64,000 nucleotides of DNA from Pseudoflavitalea rhizosphaerae (GCF_003991355.1 NZ_RCSU01000001.1:496001-560000); one strand, 5' to 3'; shown: positions 18,033 through 26,160, counted from the stretch's first letter. Notes: generated by a model not told the origin, from the letters alone. Program-made: numbers and translations.

Positions 18033-18046
18033 TGCGTTCCAACGCA
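18033..18046. promoter_or_regulatory. Second palindrome just before lacI, possible autoregulatory site
   Basis: TGCGTT-CC-AACGCA is a perfect inverted repeat with a 2-nt spacer, 12 nt before the lacI ATG. It shares the CGTTCC/AACG half-site with the palindrome at 17933 but with shorter spacing. A TATATTTA box (18013-18020), one mismatch from TAnnTTTG, lies just upstream, so binding here could block lacI transcription. Confidence 0.35.
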
Positions 18047-18057
18047 ATTGACCGCTT

Positions 18058-19098
18058 ATGAAATTTGAAGCAGTAACCATCAAAGACATTGCCCGGGCCC
18101 TGGGCCTGAGCACTTCAACGGTATCGAGAGCGTTGAGGGATAGTTATGAGATCAGCCAGGAAACCAAACAGCTGGTGCTGGACTGTGCAGAGAAACTCAA
18201 TTACCAGCCGAATCCCATCGCATTAAGCCTGAAAGAAAAACGCAGCCGCTCCATCGGCGTGGTGGTCTGCGAAGTAGCCAATAATTTCTTTTCACAGATC
18301 ATCAATGGTATCGAATCCATTTCCTACAGCAAGGGCTACAATGTGATCATCTCACAGAGCCACGAATCCTACGAGCGGGAAGTGATCGATCTCCGGTATT
18401 TATCTTCCCGTTCCGTAGATGGATTGCTGATCTCCGTGTCTACCGAAACCAATGATATCAGCCATTTGAAAGCACTGCACGAACGCGGTCTTCCTATCGT
18501 ATTCTTCGATCGAATCACCGAAGAGATCAAAACGCACAGTGTGATAGTGGACAATTTCAAAGGCGCATATGAAGCTACGGAGCACCTGGTGAAGAATGGA
18601 TACCGACGTATTGCCGCCATTGCCAATTCCGAGTTCCTCAATATCACCAGTGAAAGACTGGCTGGCTACAAGGAAGCCTTGATCACAAACGGGCTTACAC
18701 CCGGCGATACTTATATCAAACATTGCTTCTACGGCGGCATGGTTTTCTCGGAGATCGAAGATGCCGTGAACCGGCTCTTCACCCTGAAACAGAAACCTGA
18801 TGCGATCTTCACTACCAGCGACAAACTCACAACGGGTCTGCTCAAAACACTGAAGCGCCGCGGGCTTTGCGTTCCGGATGATATTGCCGTTGTTGGTTTT
18901 TCCAATACAGATATCGCAGAATTGCTAAATCCATCGCTTACCGTGGTGCGTCAGCCGGCTTACGAGATCGGACAGGCAGCCACCGAGTTGTTGATTCAGC
19001 TGATCGAGAGTAAAAGACCGATAAAGCAATTCGAGAAACGCGTTCTCACGCCACAATTGATTACCGGAGATTCATCTGCACCCAAAAAGAAAAAATAA
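18058..19098 (+). CDS. LacI-family transcriptional regulator
   Basis: 346 aa. The N-terminal helix-turn-helix is TIKDIARALGLSTSTVSRAL (about 7-26) with the hinge at NYQPNPIALSLKEKRS (about 50-65). The rest is a periplasmic-binding-protein-like sugar sensor (SIGVVVCEVANNFFSQII; TEHLVKNGYRRIAAIAN; PDAIFTTSDKL; VVGFSNTDIAELLNPSLTV). It is divergent from the pectin operon, so it most likely represses or activates that operon in response to a galacturonate-derived metabolite. LacI control of a SusCD locus is an alternative to the hybrid two-component or ECF sensors common in Bacteroidota. The ligand is not readable from sequence. Confidence 0.93.
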   Translation: MKFEAVTIKDIARALGLSTSTVSRALRDSYEISQETKQLVLDCAEKLNYQPNPIALSLKEKRSRSIGVVVCEVANNFFSQIINGIESISYSKGYNVIISQSHESYEREVIDLRYLSSRSVDGLLISVSTETNDISHLKALHERGLPIVFFDRITEEIKTHSVIVDNFKGAYEATEHLVKNGYRRIAAIANSEFLNITSERLAGYKEALITNGLTPGDTYIKHCFYGGMVFSEIEDAVNRLFTLKQKPDAIFTTSDKLTTGLLKTLKRRGLCVPDDIAVVGFSNTDIAELLNPSLTVVRQPAYEIGQAATELLIQLIESKRPIKQFEKRVLTPQLITGDSSAPKKKK

Positions 19099-19103
19099 TA
19101 GCC

Positions 19104-19862
19104 TTGAAGTATACCGCATTCATTGCCGACGATGAGGTCCGAAGCAGGGAGCTGTTGCAAAACCTCCTCGAAGAACTCTGTCCCGAACTGACCGTTACCG
19201 GAGCTGCCGCCACTGTTGATGAAGCAGTGAAAAGCATACACCAGTTACAACCGCAGATACTTTTTCTCGATATAGAAATGCATCCCGGTACGGGTTTCGA
19301 CATATTGCAGAAACTAAGTGCTTCAGTTTCCGCGCAGGTGATCTTCACCACCGCCTACGATCAATATGCCATCAGGGCTTTACGCATCAGTGCTGTGGAC
19401 TATCTGCTCAAGCCAATCGACGTGCAGGAGCTTCAGAGCGCTGTTCAGAAAGCCATCCGGCAGATCAACAACAAACAACCCCAACAACAATTGCAGCACC
19501 TGCTGCAAAACCTGGTTAAACAGCAACAGGATTATACCATTAGCCTGTCAACTTCCGAAGGACTTGAATTCATCCCAATAGCATCGGTACTGCACCTGGA
19601 GGCCAACGGCGCCTATACCGTTTTTTACCTGAAAGAGAACAGGAAGATCATGGTGAGCAAGAACCTGAAAGAATATGAATCGATCCTGGCGGAGCATGGG
19701 TTCTTCCGTGTACACAATTCACATCTCATCAACCTGAAAGAAGTGAAACGCTACCTGAAAACAGATGGTGGTTATGTAGTGATGAACGATGATACCAACA
19801 TTTCCATTTCTCCACGTAAAAAAGAGGAATTGCTTCAGCTCCTGTCCGGAAGGGCCTTGTAG
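19104..19862 (+). CDS. LytTR-type response regulator
   Basis: 252 aa, starting with TTG at 19104 (MKYTAFIADDE); no ATG or GTG fits before the receiver domain. The receiver has acidic pocket D9/D10, phospho-acceptor D56 in LFLDIEM, the FTTAYD switch Thr and K103 in LLKPI. After a Gln-rich linker (about 120-142), the LytTR DNA-binding domain (about 150-250) shows LHLEANGAYTVFYL, FFRVHNSHLINL and ISPRKKEELL. It begins 5 nt after the lacI stop, so the two are probably one transcript. No histidine kinase is present in the window, so its partner kinase must be elsewhere. Confidence 0.92.
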   Translation: MKYTAFIADDEVRSRELLQNLLEELCPELTVTGAAATVDEAVKSIHQLQPQILFLDIEMHPGTGFDILQKLSASVSAQVIFTTAYDQYAIRALRISAVDYLLKPIDVQELQSAVQKAIRQINNKQPQQQLQHLLQNLVKQQQDYTISLSTSEGLEFIPIASVLHLEANGAYTVFYLKENRKIMVSKNLKEYESILAEHGFFRVHNSHLINLKEVKRYLKTDGGYVVMNDDTNISISPRKKEELLQLLSGRAL

Positions 19863-19893
19863 CATCCCATAATATTGTCTTTTTCACAAAAGA

Positions 19894-19918
19894 AATCCCC
19901 GGCGCAATGCCGGGGATT
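19894..19918. terminator. Terminator hairpin between convergent genes
   Basis: AATCCCCGGC (19894-19903) and GCCGGGGATT (19909-19918) form a perfect 10-bp stem with a 5-nt loop, between the LytTR gene and the minus-strand T9SS gene. No T run follows on either side, but GC content and position fit a bidirectional terminator. Confidence 0.7.
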
Positions 19919-19944
19919 CATATTTGTACCAAAGATAAAAGCGG

Positions 19945-20907
19945 TTACAGCTGGATCATCTTCGACATTTTCTTTCCATCGATCACATAGTGAAGGATGT
20001 AAGCGCCGGAGGAGATGCCCTGGATCTCAACCTGCTGCTGCTGCACATTGCGGCTCATCAACAGGCGACCACTCACATCATATACCTGGATCATGGCGGG
20101 AACAGAGCCGTTGAAGAACAACACAGTTCCGCTGCCCTTGCGTATTATGCTTACACTGGATGTAGTTTCGCTTTTGCGGACCACTGCCAGTTTAGAATAG
20201 GTACGGATGCCATTCACTTCGTTTGCCTGTATGCGGTAGAACCTGCTGGTAAAGTTCAGATCGCTGTGCCGGAAGCTGAATACACGCGTATTCTCAGGAG
20301 CTGAAACAGATCCGGCAGTACTCCAGTTACGGCCATTGTCGCTATACTGCACATCAAAATTCAACAGGCCTGTAATATCGCCCATGGCCCAGTTGAGGTG
20401 AACATAATTGTTCTCCAGTGCGGCAACGAAATTAGTGAAGGTAACAGGGAGTACAGCTCCGGCCTGGGTTGCAGTGATCTGATCATAGATCTGACCTGTG
20501 GCAGTGTAAGACACGAAATTTGCTCCGGGGTCCACCGTACTGGAACTGGTAGTGGTCCAGGCAGAACCTGTCCGGTAAGCCACCTGTAATGAGCCTTCCG
20601 GGTTACCCGCCAGTTCGGCATCATCATAGAAGATGCCCACTTCTCCATTGTAAGTTGGAAGCGGATTGGAAAAATTGTACACCCGGGTAATACTGAGTGC
20701 ACCACCAGGTCCTGTAATGGAACTGTAGCTCTTGGTGAGATTGGTGTTGCTGACAGTAGTATTTGTGCTGGGTTCAAGAACCAGGCTGTCTACAAAGAAG
20801 GTTGTACCACTTTGGATGACCATCGATTCTGTAGGCCCTACACTCAACTGGGAACTGCCCTGCAGCCAAAGCAACGCGCTGCATATGCTAAGTAATAGGT
20901 ATCGCAT
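19945..20907 (-). CDS. Type IX secretion cargo protein
   Basis: 320 aa. Signal peptide MRYLLLSICSALLWLQGSS. The N-terminal half is a beta-rich region of unknown family. About residues 150-235 (VLPVTFTNFVAALENNYVHL to SRFYRIQANEVNG) resemble a fibronectin-like segment common before sorting domains. The C-terminus (IQVYDVSGRLLMSRNV, then SSGAYILHY, KKMSKMIQL) is a type A T9SS sorting domain, so it should be carried across the outer membrane and anchored or released. It is 39 nt downstream of the next gene on the same strand. A surface role is inferred; the specific function is unknown. Confidence 0.85.
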   Translation of the reverse strand: MRYLLLSICSALLWLQGSSQLSVGPTESMVIQSGTTFFVDSLVLEPSTNTTVSNTNLTKSYSSITGPGGALSITRVYNFSNPLPTYNGEVGIFYDDAELAGNPEGSLQVAYRTGSAWTTTSSSTVDPGANFVSYTATGQIYDQITATQAGAVLPVTFTNFVAALENNYVHLNWAMGDITGLLNFDVQYSDNGRNWSTAGSVSAPENTRVFSFRHSDLNFTSRFYRIQANEVNGIRTYSKLAVVRKSETTSSVSIIRKGSGTVLFFNGSVPAMIQVYDVSGRLLMSRNVQQQQVEIQGISSGAYILHYVIDGKKMSKMIQL

Positions 20908-20946
20908 TTTCTGAATTTTAGGTGAATGAATAAACTACAGGCAGGA

Positions 20947-21639
20947 TCATTCAACCCTTTGAATGGTGAGACCTGCGCCCTGAGAGCCGCTCAAAAGGGT
21001 TGCTGCACCTAATAATCCAAAGAACTGGAGAGAGAGCTGATCACCGGCAGCCAATGTAACTACAGCTTCAGCAGCAAATTGGCTGAGCGATACACCCGGA
21101 TTAATCGTGAGCGCCGGAACACCCGTTCCATTAACTGTTACCCGGCTGTTCAACAACAAACCGGCAGTGAGGTTTGCCCTGTAAGCAATCCGATAACGTC
21201 CCGCCTGTGTAACAGTGAATACTTCATTAGCACCGTTTACTGTAACATTGGGCCCCAGGTTCTGCGCATCGGGTAATGGGATATTACTGCCACCCAATAC
21301 TACCGCAATTATGGAACCGGATGTATTGGCAGCAAATCCGGTAGACTGACCGAAAGATAACAGATCACCAGCTGTAGCCAGCCTGAGCCAGGCTCCGCTG
21401 ATGCGAATCCATAAGCCGATAGCCGCATCTGTCTGATACACCATCAACCCTTCAGCAGGCGCACCTATTGCCACACGTTGAGCTGCTGTCATTCTTGGAA
21501 TCAATACCCCTTTTGTAGTTGAAGTCACATCTAAAATGGAACTTGCCGCAGGTGAAGTAGTCCCGATACCCACCTGGGCATTCAGGTTGACAATTGTTGC
21601 CATAAACAATGTCACGAGGATGCATAGTTGTTTTTTCAT
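20947..21639 (-). CDS. Secreted tail-fibre/BclA-C-like protein
   Basis: 230 aa from the ATG at 21639. Signal peptide MKKQLCILVTLFMATIVNLNA, then VGIGTTSPAASSILDV and GVLIPRMTAAQRVAI with GLMVYQTD, a motif set typical of large Bacteroidota surface proteins that resemble phage tail-fibre shafts. The C-terminal 120 residues (about 110-230: SGSIIAVVLGGSNIPLP, YRIAYRANLTAG, AAGDQLSLQFFG) look like a BclA/C1q-type jelly-roll. Together with the T9SS cargo 39 nt downstream it may form a surface structure. Domain calls are by pattern only. Confidence 0.75.
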   Translation of the reverse strand: MKKQLCILVTLFMATIVNLNAQVGIGTTSPAASSILDVTSTTKGVLIPRMTAAQRVAIGAPAEGLMVYQTDAAIGLWIRISGAWLRLATAGDLLSFGQSTGFAANTSGSIIAVVLGGSNIPLPDAQNLGPNVTVNGANEVFTVTQAGRYRIAYRANLTAGLLLNSRVTVNGTGVPALTINPGVSLSQFAAEAVVTLAAGDQLSLQFFGLLGAATLLSGSQGAGLTIQRVE

Positions 21640-22090
21640 AGCAAATATCAAATGGTTAAAAAATACAAATACAGCATGGTAGTGTAAAAACCATTACTGT
21701 CAAGGCATACGTGTAACCTGAACATTGCTACTTGCAGAAACCCGGAGCCAGTTGGAGGGGAATTGAACACTTGTCATTCAATTGGAAATGACGAGCTAAG
21801 ATACAGAGTTTGTTTATAAATAAGCATATTATGAAAATGAAAATCCTTCAATACCCGCATCAGGTCAGTGTTTTAGAGCCACAGGTTTTGAAAACTGATT
21901 TTGTTTAAGAATGTTTCAACAACAACTATATAACTTTCACACCAGCAACACTGTATTAGTTGTTATTACCATTTTCTTATTCAATTGAGCAAGAAATTAC
22001 GCAGTGCTTTGGACAATGTGTAATTCTTAACAATGAACAGCTCAGCCATTCGCTGGCACAGGAATTATATCATTATAACATGTAAAAGCC
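21640..22090. other. Intergenic region between divergent genes
   Basis: 451 nt, AT-rich, between the BclA-like gene (minus) and DUF4142 (plus). Only tiny open frames are present. I see no RNA gene, strong palindrome or repeat; promoters for both genes presumably lie here. Confidence 0.6.
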
Positions 22091-22729
22091 ATGAAACTTA
22101 TGAAACAACTACTCTTCCTGTTGGCAGCCGCCTTCATCATCAGTTGTAATAACAGCAACAGAACAGCATCTGAAAGTACAGACAGTACCAATTATATAGC
22201 AACTGCTCCCGTTCAGAACAATAATAACGATACAATTGCTTCTTCGGGTCATCAACCGGATGCTTCCACTACGGGCCCCGCGATCGATAATACACCACTC
22301 GATAGAAACAGCAGCGTCTTTGCTACTGAAGCAGCATCTGGCGGTATGATGGAAGTTACGCTTGGTCAGTTGGCGCAACAAAAAGCAAGCAATCCCCGTG
22401 TACAAGCTTTTGCCGCCATGATGGTTTCCGATCATTCCAAAGTGAACACCGAGTTGCAGAATATTGCAGCAGCAAAACATTTCCAATTGCCTTCATCCCT
22501 GGAAAAACACCAGCAACAGATCTACGAGATCAGCAAGAAAGAAGGAAAGGAATTCGATAAGGCATATATGAAGATGATGGTGAATGATCACGGGAAAGAT
22601 GTAAAAGCATTTGAGAAGGCAGCAGCCAGTTCTTCAGACAGTACCATCAAAGGTTTTGCATCAAGAACACTGCCAGTGTTGCAAATGCACCTGGATTCAG
22701 CAAGGGCCATCAGCGAATCAATGAAATAG
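22091..22729 (+). CDS. DUF4142 lipoprotein
   Basis: 212 aa. Lipoprotein signal MKLMKQLLFLLAAAFIISC with Cys at about 19. A low-complexity Asn/Ser/Thr linker (about 20-75) leads to a four-helix DUF4142 domain: MMEVTLGQLAQQKASNPRVQ, FAAMMVSDHSKVNTEL, YMKMMVNDHGKDVKAFEKAA and LPVLQMHLDSARAI. The repeated (V/N)DH(S/G)K pattern is typical of this ferritin-like family of periplasmic proteins, often stress-induced. Its cellular role is not established. It converges on the haem-oxygenase-like gene across a terminator. Confidence 0.9.
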   Translation: MKLMKQLLFLLAAAFIISCNNSNRTASESTDSTNYIATAPVQNNNNDTIASSGHQPDASTTGPAIDNTPLDRNSSVFATEAASGGMMEVTLGQLAQQKASNPRVQAFAAMMVSDHSKVNTELQNIAAAKHFQLPSSLEKHQQQIYEISKKEGKEFDKAYMKMMVNDHGKDVKAFEKAAASSSDSTIKGFASRTLPVLQMHLDSARAISESMK

Positions 22730-22751
22730 CAGAATTAATCAGAACAGGATC

Positions 22752-22776
22752 AGCGCCTGCGGATTAAACAGGCGCT
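22752..22776. terminator. Bidirectional terminator hairpin
   Basis: AGCGCCTG (22752-22759) pairs with CAGGCGCT (22769-22776) with a 9-nt loop, between convergent stops at 22729 and 22785. There is a modest T-rich stretch after it on the plus strand (TCTAATTTAT). Confidence 0.7.
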
Positions 22777-22784
22777 GGTCTAAT

Positions 22785-23516
22785 TTATGCATTGGCTGTG
22801 CTCAGTTGTTTCACCGTTTTGCTTGCTCCCAGTTGATACCAGGTATTGAATGCATCATCGAATGCTTTGAATACAGCATCAATGATCATTACGGCATTTT
22901 TACTTTCTTCTTCCGATGGCTGATAATTGTTGTAGGAGGCGCTTTCCTGTTCTTCATTGGTTTTCTCCATGGCATGGTCAGCCTCAGCATGCGCATGTAA
23001 CTGACCGAAATACTCCAGTTCATCCTGACGCCCCATGGTATGCACCAGGCTGAACATAGGCTCATTGAAACAATCGAAGGTTGCTTCCAGCGCCTCGATC
23101 AGGACCAGCTTATAAAAAGGAGTATCGAACTGCTTCGCCAGGTGGATGCTCCTGTACACCACTTCACGGGTGGCTTCCCAGGGCTCAGACCAAACCAGGG
23201 TGAACAATTCAGTGGGTGGAATGGACAGGAATTCTTTGCCAAAGCTGATACGCTCCAGGTCTTTCAGGTACCATTGCCAGTGATAGGAATCTTCTTCGCA
23301 ATGCACATTCACGCTTTGCTGCATAGGATTGTCACTGCCTTCATCCTTCATTTCATTGAGAATGTCTTTAAAGCCCATCACAAAAAACAACATGGCCGGC
23401 GTAAAGGCCAGTCTAGATTCCATGGTGAGTGATTCATCTCCCACCATCTTAACCAGGGCGGATTGTTTCAGGTCTTTCTTTCTTGCTTCCAGTGTTTGAA
23501 TGATTGCTTGCATCAT
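22785..23516 (-). CDS. Haem-oxygenase-like (TenA/iron-redox fold) protein
   Basis: 243 aa, no signal peptide, almost entirely helical. Potential metal-ligand clusters are VNVHCEEDSYHWQWYLKDLE (about 70-89, HxxEDxxH), LIEALEATFDC (about 136-146) and EYFGQLHAHAEADHAM (about 165-180). This pattern of paired His/Glu on separate helices is that of haem-oxygenase-like diiron oxidases and related TenA-fold proteins, but the exact subfamily is not recognised. A low-complexity acidic linker (EEQESASYNNYQPSEEE) precedes the C-terminal helix. Monocistronic by spacing. No biosynthetic cluster surrounds it, so the substrate is unknown. Confidence 0.6.
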   Translation of the reverse strand: MMQAIIQTLEARKKDLKQSALVKMVGDESLTMESRLAFTPAMLFFVMGFKDILNEMKDEGSDNPMQQSVNVHCEEDSYHWQWYLKDLERISFGKEFLSIPPTELFTLVWSEPWEATREVVYRSIHLAKQFDTPFYKLVLIEALEATFDCFNEPMFSLVHTMGRQDELEYFGQLHAHAEADHAMEKTNEEQESASYNNYQPSEEESKNAVMIIDAVFKAFDDAFNTWYQLGASKTVKQLSTANA

Positions 23517-23749
23517 TTTTGAATTTTGCCACCTAAACTAAAGCAAGCATATCTTATGCGAATGCAGATAGGTAGTGATACGGCTGGAATGATCGTCAAA
23601 CTGCCGGGTTTTCTCTCCCGGACCACCTGCAGGCATTTGAAAGCCTGTCCGGCGTTCAGGAACTTTCGTTAAATTGTATGACCATCCCCTTCACTCCTCA
23701 TCCGGAGAATTTGACAGCATTCATTCATCGAATTAATACTATCATTCTT

Positions 23750-24220
23750 ATGATCCTTGAGAAGAATACACCCGCTCCCGCGTTCGAACTGTACACAAAG
23801 CCTGATCAGCAATTGAAGCTGAGCGATTTCAAAGGCAAGAAGCTGATCCTGGCATTTTATCCTGCTGACTGGAGCCCTGTTTGCAGTGATCAGATGAGCC
23901 TTTACAATGAAACACGCCGCCTGTTCCATAAATACAATGCAGAAGTATTGGGTATTTCTGTAGACAGCAAATGGTGCCATCTCGCTTTTACAGAGAACAG
24001 GAAGATCCATTTCCCCCTGCTGGCGGATTTTGAGCCAAAGGGAGCGGTCAGCAAATTGTACGGCGCTTATAATGAAGACACAGGAGAAAGCCGCAGGGCT
24101 TTGTTTGTAATAGACGAGAACGGCATCATTCAGTGGAGCCATCTCTCGCCGGACGGAGTCAATCCGGGAGCCGATGGCATTCTGGATGCACTGGAAGCAA
24201 TGGACAATCAAAAAAAATAA
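23750..24220 (+). CDS. Peroxiredoxin (AhpC/TSA, BCP-like)
   Basis: 156 aa from the ATG at 23750; a longer start at 23678 adds 24 residues not expected in the family. The thioredoxin fold starts KNTPAPAFELYTKPDQQLKL. The peroxidatic Cys45 is in FYPADWSPVC, a BCP/AhpE-like version of the PxxxTxxC motif with Ser in place of Thr. Cys76 (SKWCHLAF) is the only other obvious candidate for a resolving Cys. RRALFVIDENGIIQW is the conserved strand near the active-site pocket. Reduces hydroperoxides in the cytoplasm. A decayed thioredoxin-like gene follows 5 nt later, perhaps once its reductant. Confidence 0.93.
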   Translation: MILEKNTPAPAFELYTKPDQQLKLSDFKGKKLILAFYPADWSPVCSDQMSLYNETRRLFHKYNAEVLGISVDSKWCHLAFTENRKIHFPLLADFEPKGAVSKLYGAYNEDTGESRRALFVIDENGIIQWSHLSPDGVNPGADGILDALEAMDNQKK

Positions 24221-24225
24221 ACACT

Positions 24226-24377
24226 ATGTCTGCACTCAGGGTCCCCGTTTCAGAAAAAGACCATTATACCGGTGATGCACAAGCAAAGAATGTATTGGTT
24301 GAGTATGGTGATTACCCGGGAAAAAAGTGGATAGTTATAATGAAACTTATGGATCGCTGGCTGAGTTGCTGAAATGA
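24226..24377 (+). pseudogene. Remnant of a DsbA-like thioredoxin gene with internal deletion
   Basis: The ATG at 24226 opens a frame reading MSALRVPVSEKDHYTGDAQA then NVLVEYGDYPG. This matches the start of DsbA-family thioredoxins (VPVsekDHixGnxxAxvtLVEYGDYxCPxC), but the CPxC active site is missing. After the AAAAAA run near 24324 a different frame reads KVDSYNETYGSLAELLK and stops at 24377, resembling the C-terminal tail of the same family. The first frame ends at 24372. A large internal deletion and a frame change would explain both halves. The gene is a relic. Confidence 0.65.
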
Positions 24378-24384
24378 ATTTAAT

Positions 24385-24418
24385 AAAAAAAAGCCCCGTC
24401 AGTGTATACTAACGCGGC
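24385..24418 (-). terminator. Rho-independent terminator of the oxidoreductase gene
   Basis: GCCCCGTCAGT (24393-24403) and ACTAACGCGGC (24408-24418) pair with a few mismatches around GTAT, and on the minus strand the stem is followed by eight T (24392-24385). It lies 20 nt after the stop of the minus-strand NAD(P) oxidoreductase. Confidence 0.75.
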
Positions 24419-24438
24419 CATCTATGCGAAATAAAATA

Positions 24439-25287
24439 TTACAGGTTATCTTTTGCAATCACAGACCAGTCTTTATTCCTGTAGCCATTCTCAATCCATT
24501 TGTCCATTTCCTTAGCCACAGCGGGTATTACCGTAAGTGTTTTACCGCCCCTCGCGGCTTCTTCCATCATCAAACGTGCATCCTTACGCGCCATCTGCAA
24601 TTCCCAGCTGGGATTATCGTAATCTGCCGCCAGGATCCTTTTGAGACGAGCGGGAGCTGCTGCGCCGGGATTCCATTCATTGAACAGATCGGTGATCACG
24701 GAAGCAGGCAGGTCCATTGCTTTGGCCGTGGCCAGCATGTCTGAGAAACCACCGGAGAGCGTGATCAGGAACATATTACCGAGCAGTTTTACACCTGCGG
24801 CTTTGCCGATTCGGTCGCCGAGATTGATCACTTTACCCGTCATGCTTTCCAGCCAGGGCAAAACTTTCTGAGCAATAGCCTGATCGCCGGAGATCAGCAT
24901 TACGCCAGATCCTTCGAGTGCATTGGCAGGCCCCATGAATACAGGCACATGCACATACGTAATATTTTTGGCGGCCCATTCCTGAGTACGTTTAATGGCG
25001 CCTTCCACGGAAGTGGTGGTATGATCGATGATAACGGTGCCTGGTGAAAATCCGGGTGCGGCCTGCAACAACACTTCATCCACTACACCATCGTCTGACA
25101 AGGTTATGTGCACGCGTTCTGCACCGCGGACTGCATCCACTATTGAACCGCATGCTTTTGCGCCGGACGCTTCCAGCGCCTTTGCTTTTTCCGCCGTTCT
25201 GTTCCATACCTGAACCGATTCTCCTTTCTTCAGTAATGCTTTTGTGAAGTTGGACCCCAATAGTCCCATCCCTATGAATGCAATCAT
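24439..25287 (-). CDS. 3-hydroxyisobutyrate dehydrogenase-like NAD(P) oxidoreductase
   Basis: 282 aa, cytoplasmic. The N-terminal Rossmann motif is IAFIGMGLLGSNFTKALL (about 2-19), with WNRT after the second strand, an NADP-type Arg. TVIIDHTTTS is the strand 6 region of the beta-hydroxyacid dehydrogenase family. VPVFMGPANALEGSGVMLISG corresponds to the substrate-binding DAPVSGG block and GKAAGVKLLGNMF contains the catalytic Lys (about 173). The helical C-terminal domain is complete. The substrate (a beta-hydroxyacid, succinic semialdehyde or similar) cannot be assigned. It lies 87 nt downstream of xth on the same strand and ends at a strong terminator. Confidence 0.88.
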   Translation of the reverse strand: MIAFIGMGLLGSNFTKALLKKGESVQVWNRTAEKAKALEASGAKACGSIVDAVRGAERVHITLSDDGVVDEVLLQAAPGFSPGTVIIDHTTTSVEGAIKRTQEWAAKNITYVHVPVFMGPANALEGSGVMLISGDQAIAQKVLPWLESMTGKVINLGDRIGKAAGVKLLGNMFLITLSGGFSDMLATAKAMDLPASVITDLFNEWNPGAAAPARLKRILAADYDNPSWELQMARKDARLMMEEAARGGKTLTVIPAVAKEMDKWIENGYRNKDWSVIAKDNL

Positions 25288-25374
25288 GATTGAATAGTTT
25301 GTTCCAAATGTAATGAACTTTTCAGTTAACGGGCTATAGCGGCAATGGGACCATCTTCGATTGCTTCATCGGCT

Positions 25375-26160
25375 TCACTTCTTTACAGCATGTTTGATTT
25401 CGATCCACACAGGAGCATGATCGCTGGTTTTCTCCCAGCCGCGCACCTGTCTGTCCACATCTGCTGACAATAATTTCTTATCGAAATGATGGCTCAGGAG
25501 AAAGTGATCGATACGCAATCCAGCATTGCGTCCCCAGGCATTCCTGAAATAATCCCAGAAAGTATAGATCTTTTCTCCGGGATGCATTTTTCGCAGGGCG
25601 TCCGTCCAGCCCTGCGCCACCAGTTTGGCATATGCCTCCCGCGATTCAGGGAAGAAGAGCGCATCTTTTGTCCAGCTTTCAGGTTTGTACACATCCATTT
25701 CAGTTGGTATCACATTGTAATCACCTGCCAGTATCACGGGAATATCTTCTTTGAGTAATTTCTTTGCATGTGCTGTGAGCCTTTCGAACCAGGCCAGTTT
25801 GTAATCGAATTTCGGTCCGGGCGCCGGATTGCCATTGGGAAGATAGAGGCAACCGATGCGAAGTCCGTTTATGTTTGCTTCGATATAACGGCTGTGCAGA
25901 TCTTCCGGGTCGCCGGGCAATGCTCTTCTTACTTCAACTGGTTCTCCCACTTTGCTGAGGATGGCAACGCCGTTCCAGCTTTTTTGTCCGTGCCAGATGG
26001 CCTGGTAACCCAGTTCTTCGATGGCCTGCAACGGAAATTTTTCCTGCGGGGCTTTCAATTCCTGGAGGCAGGCAATATCCGGAGCCGATTCTTTCAACCA
26101 GCGTAACAACACCGGCAGCCGGCCATTCACTCCGTTCACGTTGTAGGTAGCGATCTTCAT
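25375..26160 (-). CDS. xth: Exodeoxyribonuclease III
   Basis: 261 aa. Endonuclease/exonuclease/phosphatase fold acting at abasic sites in base-excision repair. Motifs in order: MKIATYNVNGVNGRLPVLL (metal Asn), CLQELKAP (metal Glu about 38), SWNGVAILSK, RYIEANINGLRIGCLYLPNG, ILAGDYNVIP (catalytic Asp/Asn), YTFWDYFRNAWGRNAGLRID and TSDHAPVW (catalytic Asp-His). Length and motif spacing match the XthA family. The start is the ATG at 26160. The region upstream is a divergent promoter area shared with the sigma-factor gene. Confidence 0.97.
   Translation of the reverse strand: MKIATYNVNGVNGRLPVLLRWLKESAPDIACLQELKAPQEKFPLQAIEELGYQAIWHGQKSWNGVAILSKVGEPVEVRRALPGDPEDLHSRYIEANINGLRIGCLYLPNGNPAPGPKFDYKLAWFERLTAHAKKLLKEDIPVILAGDYNVIPTEMDVYKPESWTKDALFFPESREAYAKLVAQGWTDALRKMHPGEKIYTFWDYFRNAWGRNAGLRIDHFLLSHHFDKKLLSADVDRQVRGWEKTSDHAPVWIEIKHAVKK

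Noticed and set aside
23604-23648. Two short hairpins upstream of the peroxiredoxin as a riboswitch
   Set aside because: Stems are only 5 bp, no conserved riboswitch core is recognisable, and they lie upstream of the probable promoter.
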